From CAZDHT01 sp964505325 (GTDB lineage Bacteria; Planctomycetota; PUPC01): DNA of 24,484 nucleotides. The notes beneath the pieces were generated by a model, which was not told where the DNA came from, searched no databases, and was given only the letters and a program-made list of their open reading frames with translations. The stretch spans positions 1 through 24,484 of the forward strand of contig CAZDHT010000052.1 of the NCBI GenBank assembly GCA_964505325.1. The letters are read 5' to 3'. Position numbers and translations under genes: made by a program. This document shows, one piece after another, positions 23,193 through 24,484 of this stretch; the stretch's first letter is position 1; each line of letters starts with the position of its first letter.

Positions 23193-24374
23193 TCATTCCA
23201 AGTCGGCGTTGAAATAATCTTCGATCTCCGCGGGCAGCCGGGGCACGTCCATTGGGATGCCGCCGTTGCGGAGCGAGTGCGCCCCCATGCAGCCTGCCGC
23301 CACGCTGTACCGCGCGGCCGCGGGTGACGTGGCAATCTTCCCGCCCTCCCGCACGTATCGGACGAACTCCGCGACGATCTTCGGATCCGCCCCGCCGTGG
23401 CCGCCGGCCGCGCGCGGCGTGAAGTATTGCTCGTCGCCGTACGGGTTGTAGTCAATCCGCGTGTTCCACAGCCGCACCACGCTGCCGCCCGGGCGGAGGC
23501 CGAAGTTCTCGATCCGCCCCTCCGTCCCAATGATGGTGTAGTTCCGCCAGCCGTCCGGCGTGTAGTGGCATTGCAGGTACGACGCGAACACCCCGTTGTC
23601 CAGATGCATCAGCATCATGCTGACGTCCTCGACGTCGATGATCGGGTTCAGCCCCTTCTGCGAGAGCGGCGGCCAGTTCTCCAGGTGCCACGACGCGTCG
23701 CCCTGCTCCCCCGGCGGATGCCGGTCGGTGATCTGGTCGTACAGCGTCAGGGCCCCCATCGCGTTGACGCGGTCGGTGAACCCGCCGCAGAGCCAGTGGA
23801 GGATGTCGATGTCGTGGCAGCCCTTCTGGAGCAGCAGGCTGGTGGACTTGCTTCGCTCGGCGTGCCAGTCTTTGAAATACGCGTCGCAGCCGTAGGACAC
23901 GAAGTGCCGGCACCAGCCGACTTTCGGCTCGCCGATGACGCCCTTGTCGATCAGTTCCTTCATCTTGCGTGTGACCGCCATGTGCCGCATGTTGTGGCCG
24001 AGATAGAGCTTGACCTTCCTCTCGTACGCTGTCCGGAGAACGCGGTCGCAGCCCTCGATGGTGATGGCCATCGGCTTTTCGAGGTAAACGGGTTTCCCCG
24101 CCTCCAGCGCCGCGACGGCGTGTTCCTCGTGCAGGAAGTCCGGAGAAGTCACGAACACCGCGTCCACGTCGGCCTGGTCCAGAAGCTCCCGGTAGTCCTT
24201 GGTCACGAACGCGTCGTCGCCCACCTTTTCCTTGAACGCCACGAGCGCCTCGTCGCGGACGTCACAGCCTGCCACCAGCCGCGATCCTTCTCCCGGCTTA
24301 TGTGCGTTCATCGCCAGCGAACCGCGCCCGCCGGCACCAATCACCCCGATTCTCAGTTCACTGCTGCGAGCCAT
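23193..24374 (-). CDS. Gfo/Idh/MocA-family NAD(P)-dependent oxidoreductase
   Basis: A 393-residue dehydrogenase. The Rossmann domain begins with LRIGVIGAGGRGSLA (7-21) and contains VFVTSPDFLHEEHA and the signature EKP (99-101), whose Lys acts in catalysis. The C-terminal domain has KGCHDIDILHWL (184-195) with the family's His187 and the long insert with W and D residues typical of planctomycete and sugar-degrading members. It oxidises or reduces a sugar, inositol or derivative in the cytoplasm; the substrate is unknown. There is no Tat signal. The ATG at 24374 follows AAGGAG (24382-24387, minus strand) by 7 bases. It appears to be monocistronic with its own promoter. Confidence 0.93.
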   Translation of the reverse strand: MARSSELRIGVIGAGGRGSLAMNAHKPGEGSRLVAGCDVRDEALVAFKEKVGDDAFVTKDYRELLDQADVDAVFVTSPDFLHEEHAVAALEAGKPVYLEKPMAITIEGCDRVLRTAYERKVKLYLGHNMRHMAVTRKMKELIDKGVIGEPKVGWCRHFVSYGCDAYFKDWHAERSKSTSLLLQKGCHDIDILHWLCGGFTDRVNAMGALTLYDQITDRHPPGEQGDASWHLENWPPLSQKGLNPIIDVEDVSMMLMHLDNGVFASYLQCHYTPDGWRNYTIIGTEGRIENFGLRPGGSVVRLWNTRIDYNPYGDEQYFTPRAAGGHGGADPKIVAEFVRYVREGGKIATSPAAARYSVAAGCMGAHSLRNGGIPMDVPRLPAEIEDYFNADLE

Positions 24375-24451
24375 GTGCTGTCTCCTTGTGCGGATACGTA
24401 CCCCGACCGGCGCGCCCGGGGCCAAGCACCCCAGGCGCATGGGGCTCAGAT

Positions 24452-24479
24452 ACTCTACCAGGGATGCAGGAATAGTCAA
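24452..24479 (-). promoter_or_regulatory. Promoter for the Gfo/Idh/MocA oxidoreductase
   Basis: On the minus strand there is TTGACT (24474-24479), a 16-base spacer and TAGAGT (24452-24457), giving a leader of about 70 bases before the ATG at 24374. Confidence 0.45.
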
Positions 24480-24484
24480 CGGGA

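Overview
The window is a GC-rich bacterial chromosome segment with dense, short-spaced genes on both strands. The partial gene at the left edge carries the TDAGL-type leucine-rich repeats common in Planctomycetota. Together with a Gfo/Idh/MocA oxidoreductase of the kind abundant there, and the order dnaN - dciA(DUF721) - gyrB without recF, this suggests a planctomycete or related lineage. That assignment is an inference. The envelope genes (LAB_N protein, ArnT-like transferases, an LPS-kinase-like protein) fit a Gram-negative type of cell envelope. No rRNA, tRNA, CRISPR array, insertion sequence or phage gene was found, and no gap between genes exceeds 300 bases.

Left part (1-5669, minus strand): a likely operon of a TIGR03960-type radical SAM protein, an alpha/beta hydrolase with a cysteine at the nucleophile position, and a leucine-rich-repeat lipoprotein that runs off the edge. 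Upstream of it is an 806-residue fused membrane/spermidine-synthase-like protein whose membrane half is internally duplicated. A divergent promoter region (about 5670-5902) separates it from a membrane-anchored GyrI-like protein on the plus strand.

Replication block (6516-10666, plus strand): a near-consensus promoter, then dnaN (sliding clamp), dciA (DnaB-helicase-associated DUF721 protein) and gyrB, tightly coupled. GyrB has glutamine at both positions that correspond to the E. coli GyrB quinolone-resistance sites. A 119-bp nested palindrome with terminal inverted repeats follows gyrB and may be a mobile-type repeat and/or a terminator. Convergent to it is a small isoprenylcysteine-methyltransferase-like (ICMT-like) membrane protein.

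Right part (11532-23095, plus strand): an OmpR-type response regulator and sensor kinase, a single-cluster ferredoxin, then a glycolipid/envelope-modification locus. The locus holds a DPM1/ArnC-like GT2, a LAB_N membrane protein, two ArnT-like GT-C transferases, a secreted metallophosphoesterase, a third ArnT-like protein, a terminator and a 20-bp palindrome, then an LPS-kinase-like protein and a second ICMT-like methyltransferase. The likely logic is that GT2 charges a polyprenyl phosphate with a sugar, the LAB_N protein helps present it outside, and the ArnT-like enzymes transfer it to an acceptor. Only one of the three ArnT-like proteins keeps both hallmark motifs. A Gfo/Idh/MocA oxidoreductase on the minus strand closes the window with its own promoter.

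The best candidate for an undescribed system is this three-ArnT-like locus with its embedded phosphoesterase and adjacent two-component system.
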